The position numbers and the translations under genes were made by a program. Below are positions 1 through 9,957 of a stretch of DNA of 64,000 nucleotides, one piece after another. Every line of letters starts with the position of its first letter. Position 1 is the stretch's first letter. The DNA lies in contig NZ_JAPDMX010000023.1 of assembly GCF_025971955.1 (NCBI RefSeq), forward strand, positions 51,685 to 115,684, given 5' to 3'. The notes beneath the pieces are model-generated. The model was not told where the DNA came from and did not search any database. It saw only the letters and a list, made by a program, of their open reading frames with translations. The stretch is from Shewanella subflava (lineage in GTDB: Bacteria > Pseudomonadota > Gammaproteobacteria > Enterobacterales > Shewanellaceae).

Positions 1-1066
1 CTTCGCGATTAGCCGCTAATGCTTGTCTGACTTCATCTAATTTTGTTTCATCATCACACAGTTCGAGTAACTCCGCTTTCAGTTGTGCGTGATATGTCGA
101 TAAATCCTCTGGATTAACATGGTGTTTACGCGCCAATTGCATCGCACTGGATAAGCGTTTTTCTAAATATGCAAAATGCTCTGGGTCTAATTCTAAACGG
201 CTAAGGTAGTCTTCAATTTCGCCCGAGCTTTCTTGTATAAGAATCAATGCTTCATTAAGCATATTGGCAACAGGAGCCAGCTTGTCGTCTACCGTTTGTA
301 AGTTATCCGCTAAATGAATAACTTTGTTTAGCAATGACTCAATATTGACTTCATCATCTTCAGACAATAACGCTAAACTTGCCTGACATGATTCGATAAG
401 TTCAGTGCCGTTTGCAAGACGTTTATGTTCTTGCTCTATTTCGACAAATTCACCTTCAGCTAAGTTAAATTCATCTAACTCTTCAACTTGATATTGCAGT
501 AATTGCTTACGAGCAATACGTTCATGTTGTGCTAGTTCTAAACTTTTTAAATCGTTTTCAGCTTGTTTTGTGCGCTGGTAACTTGCCTGCACAGTATCAA
601 TTAACAATTTATGATTGGCATAGCTATCAAGTAAGGTCAGTTGATGCTCACTTTTAAGCATAGCATGGTGGGCATGTTGGCCATGAATACCAATTAACAA
701 TTGGCCAATGGCTTTTAGCTGGGTAATTGGCACTGGGTTGCCATTGATATAAGCACGGGACCGGCCATCACTGTTAATGGTTCTGCGAAGAATGCAGTCT
801 TCGTCGTTATCCAGATCATTATCTTCTAACCAACGTTTTGCTAATGGAACATCATGCAATGTGAATCTGGCGCTGACTTCAGTTTTGCTCGCGCCAGGTC
901 TTACCGTATTAGCATCGCTGCGGTTGCCTAGACATAGGCCAAGTGCATCAATAGCAATAGATTTACCGGCACCAGTTTCACCTGTGATGGTTGTCATACC
1001 GGCTTTAAAATCTAATTCTAAAAAACGTACGATGGCAAAATTGTTGATGCTGAGTTGGCAAAGCAT
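1..1066 (-). CDS. recN: DNA repair ATPase RecN, 5' part (runs off the window)
   Basis: SMC-like ATPase of double-strand-break repair. The minus-strand frame starts at the ATG complementary to 1064-1066 and stays open to base 1, so only about 355 N-terminal residues are visible. The N-terminus reads MLCQLSINNFAIVRFLELDF and is followed by a Walker A loop (TGETGAGKS). Further on there is a hinge-proximal coiled-coil region rich in Glu, Leu and Gln. The C-terminal signature and Walker B lie outside the window. Two tandem LexA-type boxes sit just upstream, as expected for a strongly SOS-induced recN. Identification is by direct translation and is firm; completeness cannot be judged. Confidence 0.93.
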   Translation of the reverse strand, partial: MLCQLSINNFAIVRFLELDFKAGMTTITGETGAGKSIAIDALGLCLGNRSDANTVRPGASKTEVSARFTLHDVPLAKRWLEDNDLDNDEDCILRRTINSDGRSRAYINGNPVPITQLKAIGQLLIGIHGQHAHHAMLKSEHQLTLLDSYANHKLLIDTVQASYQRTKQAENDLKSLELAQHERIARKQLLQYQVEELDEFNLAEGEFVEIEQEHKRLANGTELIESCQASLALLSEDDEVNIESLLNKVIHLADNLQTVDDKLAPVANMLNEALILIQESSGEIEDYLSRLELDPEHFAYLEKRLSSAMQLARKHHVNPEDLSTYHAQLKAELLELCDDETKLDEVRQALAANRE

Positions 1067-1098
1067 AATGAATTCCTGTCAATGAAACTACCAAACCA

Positions 1099-1136
1099 CT
1101 GTATTGATAAACAGTATATACTGATTTTTTATACAG
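1099..1136. promoter_or_regulatory. Two tandem LexA (SOS) boxes upstream of recN
   Basis: Two CTG-N10-CAG palindromes at 1099-1114 (CTGTATTGATAAACAG) and 1121-1136 (CTGATTTTTTATACAG) lie 33 to 70 bp upstream of the recN start. Both fit the gammaproteobacterial LexA consensus CTGT-N8-ACAG closely. Multiple boxes are known upstream of E. coli recN, so repression by LexA is the expected control. Confidence 0.85.
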
Positions 1137-1194
1137 TAAAGTGGTTGAAGAAAAATTATCTTTGGTTGTTTGTTAGTCTGTGTGCGGGTGATAT

Positions 1195-2163
1195 TTAACC
1201 ATAAGATTTTAGAAGCGTTTCAAGTATTGGCAAACTGAAAAAAGTCATCAAGGTACCGTACAGAATAGCTTGAGCACTAACATTGGCATGCACTTGATAA
1301 CGCTCTCCCAGTAAGTAAACACTCGCTGCAGTGGGCAATGCTGCTAAAATGACCCCCATGGCGATGAGCTCTTGTGCTACACCAAAGGAGCTGAGTAATG
1401 CGAATGCAATCATAGGTTGAACAATAAGTTTTAATACGTTAATTGCATTCAATTCAGCAACAAGGCTAGCGGTAAATAGCTTATTGCCGCCCTGTTGGCG
1501 TAACGCTTTTACCAGCACCATGCCGATAGCGAATAGTGCACAAGGACTTGAGGTGTTACCAAGTTGATGTAGCATCAATGAAATACTGGCAGGGAGTTCC
1601 AAATGACCAGCTGATAAGGTGATGCCAATCAGGCTGCCAACAAAAATTGGATTTTTAGCTAACGCCGACGCCATAATCCACATCGCAGATTTTGAATTTG
1701 GCTTATTTTTACTGGCAAGCTCTATCGATACCAGCGCAAATGCAAACATAATGACAGAGAGTAAACTTGCAATAGCAGCAGCGACGAGTGCCATTTTGTT
1801 ATTCGGAAACATGATGCTTAACAATGGAATCCCAATAAATGCAGTATTTCCAAATGTCGAGTTTAGGGCCCGCATAGCTGCAATGGCTTGATTTTTAGGT
1901 GTTCTCCATAAAGATATAACAATGACAACGATATAAGTAATGATCATCGCTAAGCTAAAACCCGCGATAAATCCCCATTGAATAATATCCTCTATTCGAG
2001 TTTCGGCTAATATAATCAATAAAATAGCAGGGAAGGCGATATTATAAACAAATTGATTGAGGATGAGATCCGTCTCCTGCGGCAATATTTTCAATTTTTG
2101 AACGAGTCCACCGAGTAACATTATGGTGAATACAGCGAATAGTGGCGTTAATGCACTCGACAT
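1195..2163 (-). CDS. AEC-family (auxin efflux carrier-like) permease
   Basis: Integral membrane transporter of the AEC family, which exports or exchanges small organic anions in bacteria. The substrate here is unknown. About ten hydrophobic segments are spread over the whole protein, including a conserved N-terminal region with LNQFVYNIAFPAILL. The frame is open from 2202, but the 13 extra residues are polar and unlike the family start. I prefer the Met at 2163 (MSSALTPLFAVF), giving 322 residues, a normal length. The gene stands alone, transcribed away from recN. A short inverted-repeat element lies upstream at 2388-2460. Confidence 0.8.
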   Translation of the reverse strand: MSSALTPLFAVFTIMLLGGLVQKLKILPQETDLILNQFVYNIAFPAILLIILAETRIEDIIQWGFIAGFSLAMIITYIVVIVISLWRTPKNQAIAAMRALNSTFGNTAFIGIPLLSIMFPNNKMALVAAAIASLLSVIMFAFALVSIELASKNKPNSKSAMWIMASALAKNPIFVGSLIGITLSAGHLELPASISLMLHQLGNTSSPCALFAIGMVLVKALRQQGGNKLFTASLVAELNAINVLKLIVQPMIAFALLSSFGVAQELIAMGVILAALPTAASVYLLGERYQVHANVSAQAILYGTLMTFFSLPILETLLKSYG

Positions 2164-2387
2164 TCCCAGTGAATCCCTAGCAAAATGATAGTGTTGCCAC
2201 ATTACTACTTTTGATTGTTGTGATGCAATTAGACTAATGCTTAAAGCCGATAGGTAATTGCTTTAAGCTATGTGCGCATTAAATTGATATGACGTTGAGT
2301 GAGTCGCTACGGGAGCCTGCGTGGTGATATATTTCAGCTTGGCTTACGTTACTAGACGTGGGGTTAATGACTGGCAATTTGCTCTTA

Positions 2388-2460
2388 ATACCAATCTCAG
2401 TCACTCACCTCAGCTCTATTAACCCGAGTTAAGGTTCACTCATTGATTATGTTTGGTATA
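2388..2460. repeat. Short element with ATACCAA/TTGGTAT termini
   Basis: In the 2203-2545 gap, a 73-bp stretch is bounded by ATACCAA at 2388 and TTGGTAT near 2453, with an internal AACCCGAGTTAAGGTT segment. A related string (AACTCGGGTT) recurs around 29307. The termini resemble those of the longer dispersed element elsewhere in the window, so this may be a miniature or decayed relative. No gene is visible in this gap. Confidence 0.4.
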
Positions 2461-2545
2461 AAAAAGCCAGAAAGTTATTTCTGGCTGTATACTGATTAGT
2501 CGCAAGGATTTATGGGGTAATGATTTGATATTAGTTTGAAAATGG

Positions 2546-3145
2546 CTACTGCATACTAATACCAATATTAGAGACTCCCGCATCAATAATGTCTTTTCTT
2601 AACCCTTTGACTAACTCTGGATTGATGTCTGGATTGGCTTCAATAATATCCAGCAGCATCTCTTGTAACTCTTTTTCCTCTTGCATTACGGGGTGAGCAA
2701 AAACAAAGTCATCTAAGGCTTCGTCCATCAGACTCTCATCGCTTATTGCTTCAATATAATTAGCAACGGTACTTGAAGACAGTTTGCTGATATTAATAAT
2801 ATCATCTTCCATTTTTGCGGAAATGGCACTCATTAGCGTTGAAATCGCTACCGCTGCGTCCATAGCCGGATACACACCATAAGCTTCAAAATCAGCAGGA
2901 TCGGGAGTGTTTTCTTCAATGCGTTGAAGGTGCACGTCGACATTGTATTTGGTTTTTTTATCATATTGGCTTTGCCACAATAGCTCTAAAGCTGTTGATA
3001 GCACCATGGGTTGACCAAACTCACATACTTCAGAAAATAATTCATAATTTGGCAACATACGCTGGCATAAGGCGACAGCAAATAATTGCTTTTGAGGTAA
3101 AGATAACGCCTTTAAACGTTTAAAAAATCCAGGTTTGTTAGTCAT
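2546..3145 (-). CDS. DUF416 / YjaG family protein
   Basis: This cytoplasmic protein of 199 residues matches the YjaG (DUF416) family in length (E. coli YjaG is about 196) and in its N-terminal pattern (FFKRLKALSLPQKQLFAVALC). It is helical and acidic, with no signal peptide or membrane segment. The molecular function of the family is not known. Its start overlaps the 3' end of barA by 8 bp, so the two are probably one transcription unit with barA first. The call rests on recognition of the family, not on any catalytic motif. Confidence 0.7.
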   Translation of the reverse strand: MTNKPGFFKRLKALSLPQKQLFAVALCQRMLPNYELFSEVCEFGQPMVLSTALELLWQSQYDKKTKYNVDVHLQRIEENTPDPADFEAYGVYPAMDAAVAISTLMSAISAKMEDDIINISKLSSSTVANYIEAISDESLMDEALDDFVFAHPVMQEEKELQEMLLDIIEANPDINPELVKGLRKDIIDAGVSNIGISMQ

Positions 3146-6005
3146 GCTTGATGTCCATTGATAACTGTTCTAATACTTGAGTTGCTGCTGATTCTACCTT
3201 AGTTAGCTCGTCAAGTAACTCAAGTATTTCTGGTTCTAGTTCACTGATTTGGGTTTTATGTTTCAACGCCGATTCAATTTCTTGGCAAAGTTTTTGAGTG
3301 GTAGGTACGCCACAATAACAACTTGCACCATGTAATTTATGCACCGCTTGAAGCATGGCCTGTTGGTCTTTATTTTGCAAAGCAGAATTTATGGTGGTGA
3401 TGGTCTCTGGAATGGATTCAAGCATCATGTTAAGCATCTCAAGTGCCAAATTTGGCTTTTGATTTGCTTGTCGTAAGCACAAGTCCCAATTGAGTGTATG
3501 AAGATCAAAGTGGGTGAATTTAGGTTTCGCTACCCAGCGATTAATCACTTTCTTTAATGAGGACTCATCAATCGGTTTGGGTAAAAAGCCATCCATACCC
3601 GATGCGAGAATATTTGCCCGCTCTTCTGCAATAGCATGTGCGGTGACGGCGATAATGGGAGTATGGCGATTCATCGATTCATGACGGATTTTTTGAGAGG
3701 CTGTAATACCATCAATACCAGGCATTTGAATGTCCATGAAAATTAATTCGAAGCTTTTAGACTTAGCCAATTTAATCGCTTCTTCACCACTTTTAGCTGT
3801 GGTAACACTAAATACTAACTCTTGCAGTAAAGAATCAATCAACTTCAAATTAGCAACATTATCATCTACAGCGAGTACAGAAACATTTAATCGCTCATTG
3901 TTATTTTCTGCAACTAAAGGCATTTGCTGCTGTAAGGTTTTAGGTGTAGGTGGATAAATGAGATGTCTTGCCAGCTGAGTATCACTGATAGGGACGGTGA
4001 TCAATAAATCAGTATTAGGTTTGAGGTGGTTAATAATCACCTCTTGATCAATACAATCGTGTAATAAAATAAGGCAGTTAGTATGCTGCTTGGCTCGTTT
4101 TAGCGTGGATGTAATTTGTTCTGGATCACTAAATCCATGACAACTCATTAATATATAATCAAAATGGATGTTGGGCTGTTCAAACGTTGTGTTGAGATGA
4201 TCCAACTGTCCAACACTGGTCAGTTTTAAATGCCACGCTTCTAAACGCTGATTCAATACATCACGGGTTAATTCGCGAGGCTCAAACAAGAGTATTGATT
4301 TCCCTGATAACACATCCATTGGCAGCACTTCACCAATGTCAAACTGACTGATACTCAACGGTAAAATAAACCAGAAGTTAGAGCCTTTATTCGGACTGGA
4401 TGTAAAACCAATTTGGCCACCCATTTGGTTAATTAGTCGTTTAGTGATGACTAAACCAAGACCCGTACCACCAAAGCGGCGGGAAATTGATGAGTCTGCC
4501 TGCCCAAATGCCTGGAATAAATACTCTTGCTTACTTTCGTCAATACCTATTCCTGTGTCGATAACTTCGCACCTTAAAGTGACATTATCTTCTGTTGAAC
4601 CGACTTGGGTAATTTTGAGGATCACACTCCCTTTATCAGTAAACTTAATCGCATTACCGACGAGATTGGTGATAATTTGATTCACTCGCATCGCATCACC
4701 ACTGACGCTTTCAGGTACGTTTGAATCAATATCAATGACCAGTTCTATACCTTTTTCACGTGCACTACCGGCAATTATATTTAATGTGTCAGCTAAGGTT
4801 TCTCTCAGCGCAAAAGGCATTTTCTCAAAAACCATTTTACCGGCTTCAAGTTTTGAGAAGTCTAAAATGTCATTGATGATCCCCAGTAAGTTACTGGCGC
4901 TTCGTTCAATCGTTTTGATGTAATCTAGCTGGCTAGAATGCAGCGGGGTTTTGATAAGTTGTCTTGCAAAGCCAATAACACCGTTCAGCGGGGTACGTAA
5001 TTCGTGAGACATATTGGCCAAAAACTCGGACTTGATCCGACTGGCTTCTAATGCTCGTTTTTTGGCTAAATCTAACTCTACGTTTTGAATTTCAATTTGT
5101 TCCAAGGTTTCGCGTAAATCAGATGTAGCTTGATCGATATTTTGCTGCATTTCATCGTGATACTCGCTTAATGAGCCCGCCATAGCGTTAATACCACGTT
5201 TTAATAAATCGAGCTCACCAATTAAATTACCGTCTAGGCGGGTATCAAGTTTGCCTTCTCGAATTTTGGCAACCACACGTACCATTTCCGTGATGGGGTG
5301 GTTAACATGTTTGACCAAGCGAAAGGTGAAAAATAAATTAAACTGCACGCCAATCAACACTATTATGAACGCCGCAATGGCAGCGCGATGTTGTTCAAGT
5401 AAGGCACTTTCTTTATTAACTAGAATGGCAATATAACCCAGCACTTGTTCTTGTTTATTATTATAAATGGGCTTGGCTATACTTTGCTCTGCAAGGTGGT
5501 TGCGTTGAAAACCGCTTTCGACAGAATAATGGCTCGGATCATTTTTGATAAATGCCAGCGGATCGAGATCTGTATTTGCGATGATGGGACTGCGGATGAT
5601 TAAAATATCATCAAGGGTACTAAACTCGGTTTCATTTAACTCAGATAACGGCAACTGAGTACGCATGATCTCAAAATCTTTGTGGTAATGAGAGGTAACA
5701 AATAACTGATTTTGACTATCAAAAACGGCTAAAGACAATACCAATGATGCGTTTTTCATCTGTGAAGCCGAAAGCAATTTTTTTGTTGAAATGCGATCCT
5801 GAGTGATAATCCCAAACTCGCTGGCTAACGCTAAAGGTTCTATAATACTGCTACCTTTTGCCATCAGTGTGTCTTCAAGTTCATAAAAGCGGTTTATGGT
5901 GAAGTAACTTCCAAGTAGAATACCCACCACAACGGTAGGAGCCAATGCCAGTACCAGTACCCATGAACGTAGGCTGTATTTAGTCATATTTTCGGTACTT
6001 TTCAT
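3138..6005 (-). CDS. barA: Hybrid sensor histidine kinase BarA
   Basis: Tripartite membrane kinase of the BarA/UvrY (GacS/GacA) pathway, which drives CsrB-type sRNAs that titrate CsrA; csrA itself is at 28314. From the start at 6005 (955 residues) there is a transmembrane segment at about 13-34, a periplasmic sensor region, a second segment at about 208-228, HAMP at about 230-282 and a coiled coil. HisKA carries phospho-acceptor H334 (in ANMSHELRTPLNG), followed by an HATPase domain. The receiver has D758 (in FMDIQMPG), and the HPt domain has H892 (in VHKLHGASC). A second Met six codons downstream is an alternative start. It is divergent from rlmD and overlaps the DUF416 gene at its 3' end. 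Confidence 0.93.
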   Translation of the reverse strand: MKSTENMTKYSLRSWVLVLALAPTVVVGILLGSYFTINRFYELEDTLMAKGSSIIEPLALASEFGIITQDRISTKKLLSASQMKNASLVLSLAVFDSQNQLFVTSHYHKDFEIMRTQLPLSELNETEFSTLDDILIIRSPIIANTDLDPLAFIKNDPSHYSVESGFQRNHLAEQSIAKPIYNNKQEQVLGYIAILVNKESALLEQHRAAIAAFIIVLIGVQFNLFFTFRLVKHVNHPITEMVRVVAKIREGKLDTRLDGNLIGELDLLKRGINAMAGSLSEYHDEMQQNIDQATSDLRETLEQIEIQNVELDLAKKRALEASRIKSEFLANMSHELRTPLNGVIGFARQLIKTPLHSSQLDYIKTIERSASNLLGIINDILDFSKLEAGKMVFEKMPFALRETLADTLNIIAGSAREKGIELVIDIDSNVPESVSGDAMRVNQIITNLVGNAIKFTDKGSVILKITQVGSTEDNVTLRCEVIDTGIGIDESKQEYLFQAFGQADSSISRRFGGTGLGLVITKRLINQMGGQIGFTSSPNKGSNFWFILPLSISQFDIGEVLPMDVLSGKSILLFEPRELTRDVLNQRLEAWHLKLTSVGQLDHLNTTFEQPNIHFDYILMSCHGFSDPEQITSTLKRAKQHTNCLILLHDCIDQEVIINHLKPNTDLLITVPISDTQLARHLIYPPTPKTLQQQMPLVAENNNERLNVSVLAVDDNVANLKLIDSLLQELVFSVTTAKSGEEAIKLAKSKSFELIFMDIQMPGIDGITASQKIRHESMNRHTPIIAVTAHAIAEERANILASGMDGFLPKPIDESSLKKVINRWVAKPKFTHFDLHTLNWDLCLRQANQKPNLALEMLNMMLESIPETITTINSALQNKDQQAMLQAVHKLHGASCYCGVPTTQKLCQEIESALKHKTQISELEPEILELLDELTKVESAATQVLEQLSMDIKHD

Positions 6006-6106
6006 GTTTTGGGCTTACGTTCCTACAAGATATTGTTGATATTCAGTCTAGACTGCCAGAAATTACGCACTCTTGACTAGTGTTTTATTCTTTTTTAGAG
6101 GCCGAA

Positions 6107-7495
6107 ATGGCACAATTTTTTAAAGCTAAACCAAACAAATCTAAGCAATTATCCTCAAAGCTTAGTCTTGATATCACTCAACTGGATCATTTAGGCGCAG
6201 GCATGGCCCAATATCAAGGGAAGGTGGTGTTTGTTGCCGGTGGATTACCTGATGAAAAGGTGACGCTGCAATTAACCGAGCAAAAGAAAAATTATGCCAA
6301 GGCCAAGCTGATTAAAATTGAGCAAGCATCTGCGCAGCGCCGTGAACCAAAGTGTCCTCATTATGTTGAATGCGGTGGCTGTGACTTACAACATTTAGAT
6401 GTCGAGGCGCAACGCGAGCATAAACAAAATGCGTTAGTTGATTTAATGAGCAAGCTTGGTCAAGATCTGGTTAGCGACGACATAGTCGCACCCGCTATTA
6501 CTGGTGATGCATGGCATTATCGGCGCAGAGCCCGTTTAGCGACTGTTTTTGATAAAAACACTCACCATTTGCAGTTAGGCTTTAGGCAAACAGCTTCAAG
6601 TAAAATTGCCTCAATTACTCAGTGCAGCGTACTAGCAAAACCATTATCAGATTTGATCACACCTTTTGCTGCCAATTTGAACCAATTAAAGTCAAAATCA
6701 CATTTAGGTCATTTAGAATTAAGCCAAGCTGAAAATGGGTTATTTGCCGTGTTGCGAGTAACGAAAACCTTACCCGCCTCTGATATTCGTTGGTTGGCTC
6801 AGTTTGCTGCCACCTACGACATTTGTTTATTGCTACAAGACAATGACAATAACCTGACTCAATTGCACCCTCAATTATCGACTAACATGGAGGCTGGGAA
6901 GGTGATATTGCCTTTTTACTCGTTAGCGATTGAAAAGCCGCTGCAACAAACGGTTCGCTGTGAGTTTACTCCGGGTAATTTTGTCCAAGTTAATGGTCCG
7001 GTTAATCATGATATGGTAGCTCAGGCACTTAATTGGCTTGATCCTCAAGTGGATGAACGGGTACTTGATTTATTTTGTGGCGTAGGTAATTTTTCGCTTC
7101 CGTTAGCGTCCAGTGCGGCAAAAGTCATTGGGGTGGAAGGTGTGCCTGATATGGTTCAGCAGGCGAAAAACAATGCAGTATTAAATCAATTAGACAATTT
7201 ATCGTTTCACCATGCCGATTTGAGCGCAGACCTTACCCATGAAAAATGGTTAGGTAAAATTGACAAGCTGCTTTTAGACCCCGCAAGGGCCGGGGCCTTT
7301 GAAAGCTTACAATGGCTTAAAAAAATGCGCCCTAAAAAGGTGGTTTATGTTTCTTGTAATCCCGCCAGTTTAGCCCGCGACAGTAAAGTGTTAATTGAGC
7401 AAGGGTACCAACTTAGCAAAATAGGGATGGTCGATATGTTCCCACAAACGCATCATATTGAAGCAATGGCGTTATTTGAACTGAATGTGTCGTAA
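6107..7495 (+). CDS. rlmD: 23S rRNA (uracil-1939-C5)-methyltransferase RlmD
   Basis: SAM-dependent methyltransferase that makes m5U1939 in 23S rRNA. The N-terminal TRAM-like region precedes a 4Fe-4S cysteine cluster ([13 protein letters not shown]). A Rossmann domain holds the SAM loop ([16 protein letters not shown]), and the catalytic Cys lies in [14 protein letters not shown]. The protein ends with the typical [11 protein letters not shown]. The frame extends upstream to 6080, but AGAGG at 6097-6101 is well placed for the Met at 6107 ([11 protein letters not shown]), giving 462 residues. It lies upstream of relA, the usual gammaproteobacterial order. Confidence 0.93.
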   Translation: MAQFFKAKPNKSKQLSSKLSLDITQLDHLGAGMAQYQGKVVFVAGGLPDEKVTLQLTEQKKNYAKAKLIKIEQASAQRREPKCPHYVECGGCDLQHLDVEAQREHKQNALVDLMSKLGQDLVSDDIVAPAITGDAWHYRRRARLATVFDKNTHHLQLGFRQTASSKIASITQCSVLAKPLSDLITPFAANLNQLKSKSHLGHLELSQAENGLFAVLRVTKTLPASDIRWLAQFAATYDICLLLQDNDNNLTQLHPQLSTNMEAGKVILPFYSLAIEKPLQQTVRCEFTPGNFVQVNGPVNHDMVAQALNWLDPQVDERVLDLFCGVGNFSLPLASSAAKVIGVEGVPDMVQQAKNNAVLNQLDNLSFHHADLSADLTHEKWLGKIDKLLLDPARAGAFESLQWLKKMRPKKVVYVSCNPASLARDSKVLIEQGYQLSKIGMVDMFPQTHHIEAMALFELNVS

Positions 7496-7711
7496 ACATA
7501 GTCATTTACACTTTATTGAATTGATAAATAAAACCGTTACGCTCAATATAGTCCCTCTAACATTGGGTGCTGTTGACCGTTAAATGTGAATGTTACCTTG
7601 GTTTACTGCCATTTTTATTTGCAGATTAGCCCGTATTCACTTTATGGTCCGTTTGGCAAAAAAGTTAATAACATTGCTGTTTGGGTAAACGGCAATGGGT
7701 AAGGAAAAAAC

Positions 7712-9916
7712 ATGGTTTCAGTTCGCGAAGCGCATTTCGATACAAATGATTTCAATCTTGAAGATTGGGTGGCAAGGTACATCGACGATGTCAATGATGC
7801 ACAAATGCTCCTCGATATGCTCAGGAAAATCGAAGCATTGCCTATTAAAGATAAGTTCGCACATACTCAATTGCTAACTCGTGCTCGCGAAATGATTGAA
7901 ATTTTAGCGCCATTAAATATGGATCTAGAAACGCTTCAAGCTGCATTGCTATTTGTCATTCTAGAAACTGGGCAAATTAGCGAAGATAAAATCAACGAGG
8001 TTTACGGAGACTCATTAGCCAAATTAGTCGCCAGTGTCGTCACCATGAATGCCATTGGGGCCTTGAAAGTCACCGATAGCCGCAGCGCCGAGCCACAAAT
8101 TGATAATATTCGCAAAATGTTACTGGCCATGGTTGAAGATGTTCGTGCGGTAGTGATTAAACTAGCCGAGCGAGTATGTTCATTGCGCGCCGTCAAAAAT
8201 GCCGATGAAGAAACTCGGGTGTTACTTGCAAGGGAAATTGCGGATATCTACGCGCCATTGGCTAACCGTTTGGGGATTGGCCAATTAAAATGGGAGCTGG
8301 AAGATATCTCTTTTCGCTATCTTCATCCAACGGTTTATAAAGATATTGCCAAGCAACTGGATGGTAAACGTAAGGATCGTGAAGTTTATATCGATAAATT
8401 TGTGACTCAACTACAACAGCGTTTAGATGAAGACCAGATCCGTGCAAAAGTTTACGGTAGGCCCAAACATATCTACAGTATTTGGCGCAAAATGAAAGGT
8501 AAAGATCTTAAGTTTGACGAGTTATTTGATGTGCGGGCCGTGCGCATTGTGACCGACAGACTGCAAGACTGCTATGGCGCTTTAGGTGTCGTGCATGATT
8601 TATGGCACCACATCCCACGTGAGTTTGATGATTATGTGGCTAACCCAAAACCCAACGGTTACCAATCTATCCATACTGTCGTTGTTGGCCCTGAAGGTAA
8701 AACCGTTGAAATCCAAATTCGTACCGAAGCAATGCACCAGGATGCAGAGCTAGGGGTTGCCGCGCACTGGAAATATAAAGAGGGTGCTAATACTGTTAAA
8801 CAAAGCGGCTACGAAGAAAAAATCAATTGGTTGCGTAAAATCTTACAATGGCAAGAAGATGTGGCCGAAAGTGGTAATTTGGTTGATGAAGTCCGAAGTC
8901 AAGTGTTCGAAGACCGGGTCTATGTCTTTACTCCTAGCGGTGAGGTGGTCGATTTACCGTTAGGCTCAACGGTTTTAGATTTTGCTTACTACATTCACTC
9001 ACAAGTTGGCCACAGATGTATTGGCGCTAAAGTGGATGGCCGAATTGTGCCATTTACATATCAGGTTGAAACGGGTGAACGCATTGAAATTATCACCTCC
9101 AAAATAGCGAATCCTAAACGTGATTGGCTAAACCCGAATTTAGGTTATATCAAGTCTTCTCGTTCACGTTCAAAAATTCAGCACTGGTTTAAGCAGCAAG
9201 ATCGCGATAAGAACATTATCGCAGGTAAAGAGATGCTGGAAACAGAATTGCATCGTGTGGGTTTAAAACTCAAAGATGCCAATATTGCGGTAGAACGATT
9301 TAACTTAAACGGCATGGATGACATGCTGGCCGCAATTGGTGGGGGCGATTTACGCTTAAATCAGGTGGTTAACTTTATTGAAAGTAAGCTGCGTGTTGAG
9401 CCTACATCGGAAGAAGATCTGGTCGAAGACATTTTAAAGAAAGCCGTTCATCGTCCTAAAAAGCCAGGCAAAGGACAAGTAGAAGTCAATGGTGTTGGTA
9501 ATTTACTCAGCCACATTGCTCGTTGTTGTCAACCGGTTCCTGGTGATGAAATTTTTGGCTATATCACCATGGGGCGGGGTATTTCGGTGCACCGCAGTGA
9601 TTGTGAACAAGTCAAAGAGTTAATGCGTACTCATCCAGAACGTGCTGTTGAGGTGGTATGGGGAGAAAATTACTCTGGTGGTTACCGTATTCGGGTGAAA
9701 GTGATTGCCCATGACCGCAGTGGATTATTACGCGATTTGACCACGGTGCTTGCCGCCGAAAAATCGAACGTGATGGCCATGAGTTCAACCTCTGATGTTA
9801 AATCGCAAACGGCCACTGTCGAGTTAGAGCTTGAGTTATATAATGTCGACGATTTATCGAGAGTGTTATCTAAACTGTCGCAGGTGGATGGCGTGATTGA
9901 ATCACGACGTTTGTAA
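7712..9916 (+). CDS. relA: GTP pyrophosphokinase RelA ((p)ppGpp synthetase I)
   Basis: Ribosome-associated synthetase of the stringent response: ATP + GTP to AMP + pppGpp when uncharged tRNA enters the A site. The 734 residues are laid out as in E. coli RelA. The HD hydrolase domain is degenerate (AALLFVILETGQIS where an active enzyme has HD). Then come the synthetase domain (FDVRAVRI, GYQSIHTVVV), a TGS domain (VYVFTPSGEVVDLP), a zinc-finger/RIS region with a Cys-Cys pair near ARCCQPVPGDE, and a C-terminal ACT domain. The start MVSVREAHF is the standard one. About 215 bp with no gene separate it from rlmD, and mazG follows 41 bp downstream. Confidence 0.95.
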   Translation: MVSVREAHFDTNDFNLEDWVARYIDDVNDAQMLLDMLRKIEALPIKDKFAHTQLLTRAREMIEILAPLNMDLETLQAALLFVILETGQISEDKINEVYGDSLAKLVASVVTMNAIGALKVTDSRSAEPQIDNIRKMLLAMVEDVRAVVIKLAERVCSLRAVKNADEETRVLLAREIADIYAPLANRLGIGQLKWELEDISFRYLHPTVYKDIAKQLDGKRKDREVYIDKFVTQLQQRLDEDQIRAKVYGRPKHIYSIWRKMKGKDLKFDELFDVRAVRIVTDRLQDCYGALGVVHDLWHHIPREFDDYVANPKPNGYQSIHTVVVGPEGKTVEIQIRTEAMHQDAELGVAAHWKYKEGANTVKQSGYEEKINWLRKILQWQEDVAESGNLVDEVRSQVFEDRVYVFTPSGEVVDLPLGSTVLDFAYYIHSQVGHRCIGAKVDGRIVPFTYQVETGERIEIITSKIANPKRDWLNPNLGYIKSSRSRSKIQHWFKQQDRDKNIIAGKEMLETELHRVGLKLKDANIAVERFNLNGMDDMLAAIGGGDLRLNQVVNFIESKLRVEPTSEEDLVEDILKKAVHRPKKPGKGQVEVNGVGNLLSHIARCCQPVPGDEIFGYITMGRGISVHRSDCEQVKELMRTHPERAVEVVWGENYSGGYRIRVKVIAHDRSGLLRDLTTVLAAEKSNVMAMSSTSDVKSQTATVELELELYNVDDLSRVLSKLSQVDGVIESRRL

Positions 9917-9957
9917 TTCACCCATTTACATTGCTACCTTAGTTGGCTTAAGTCGTT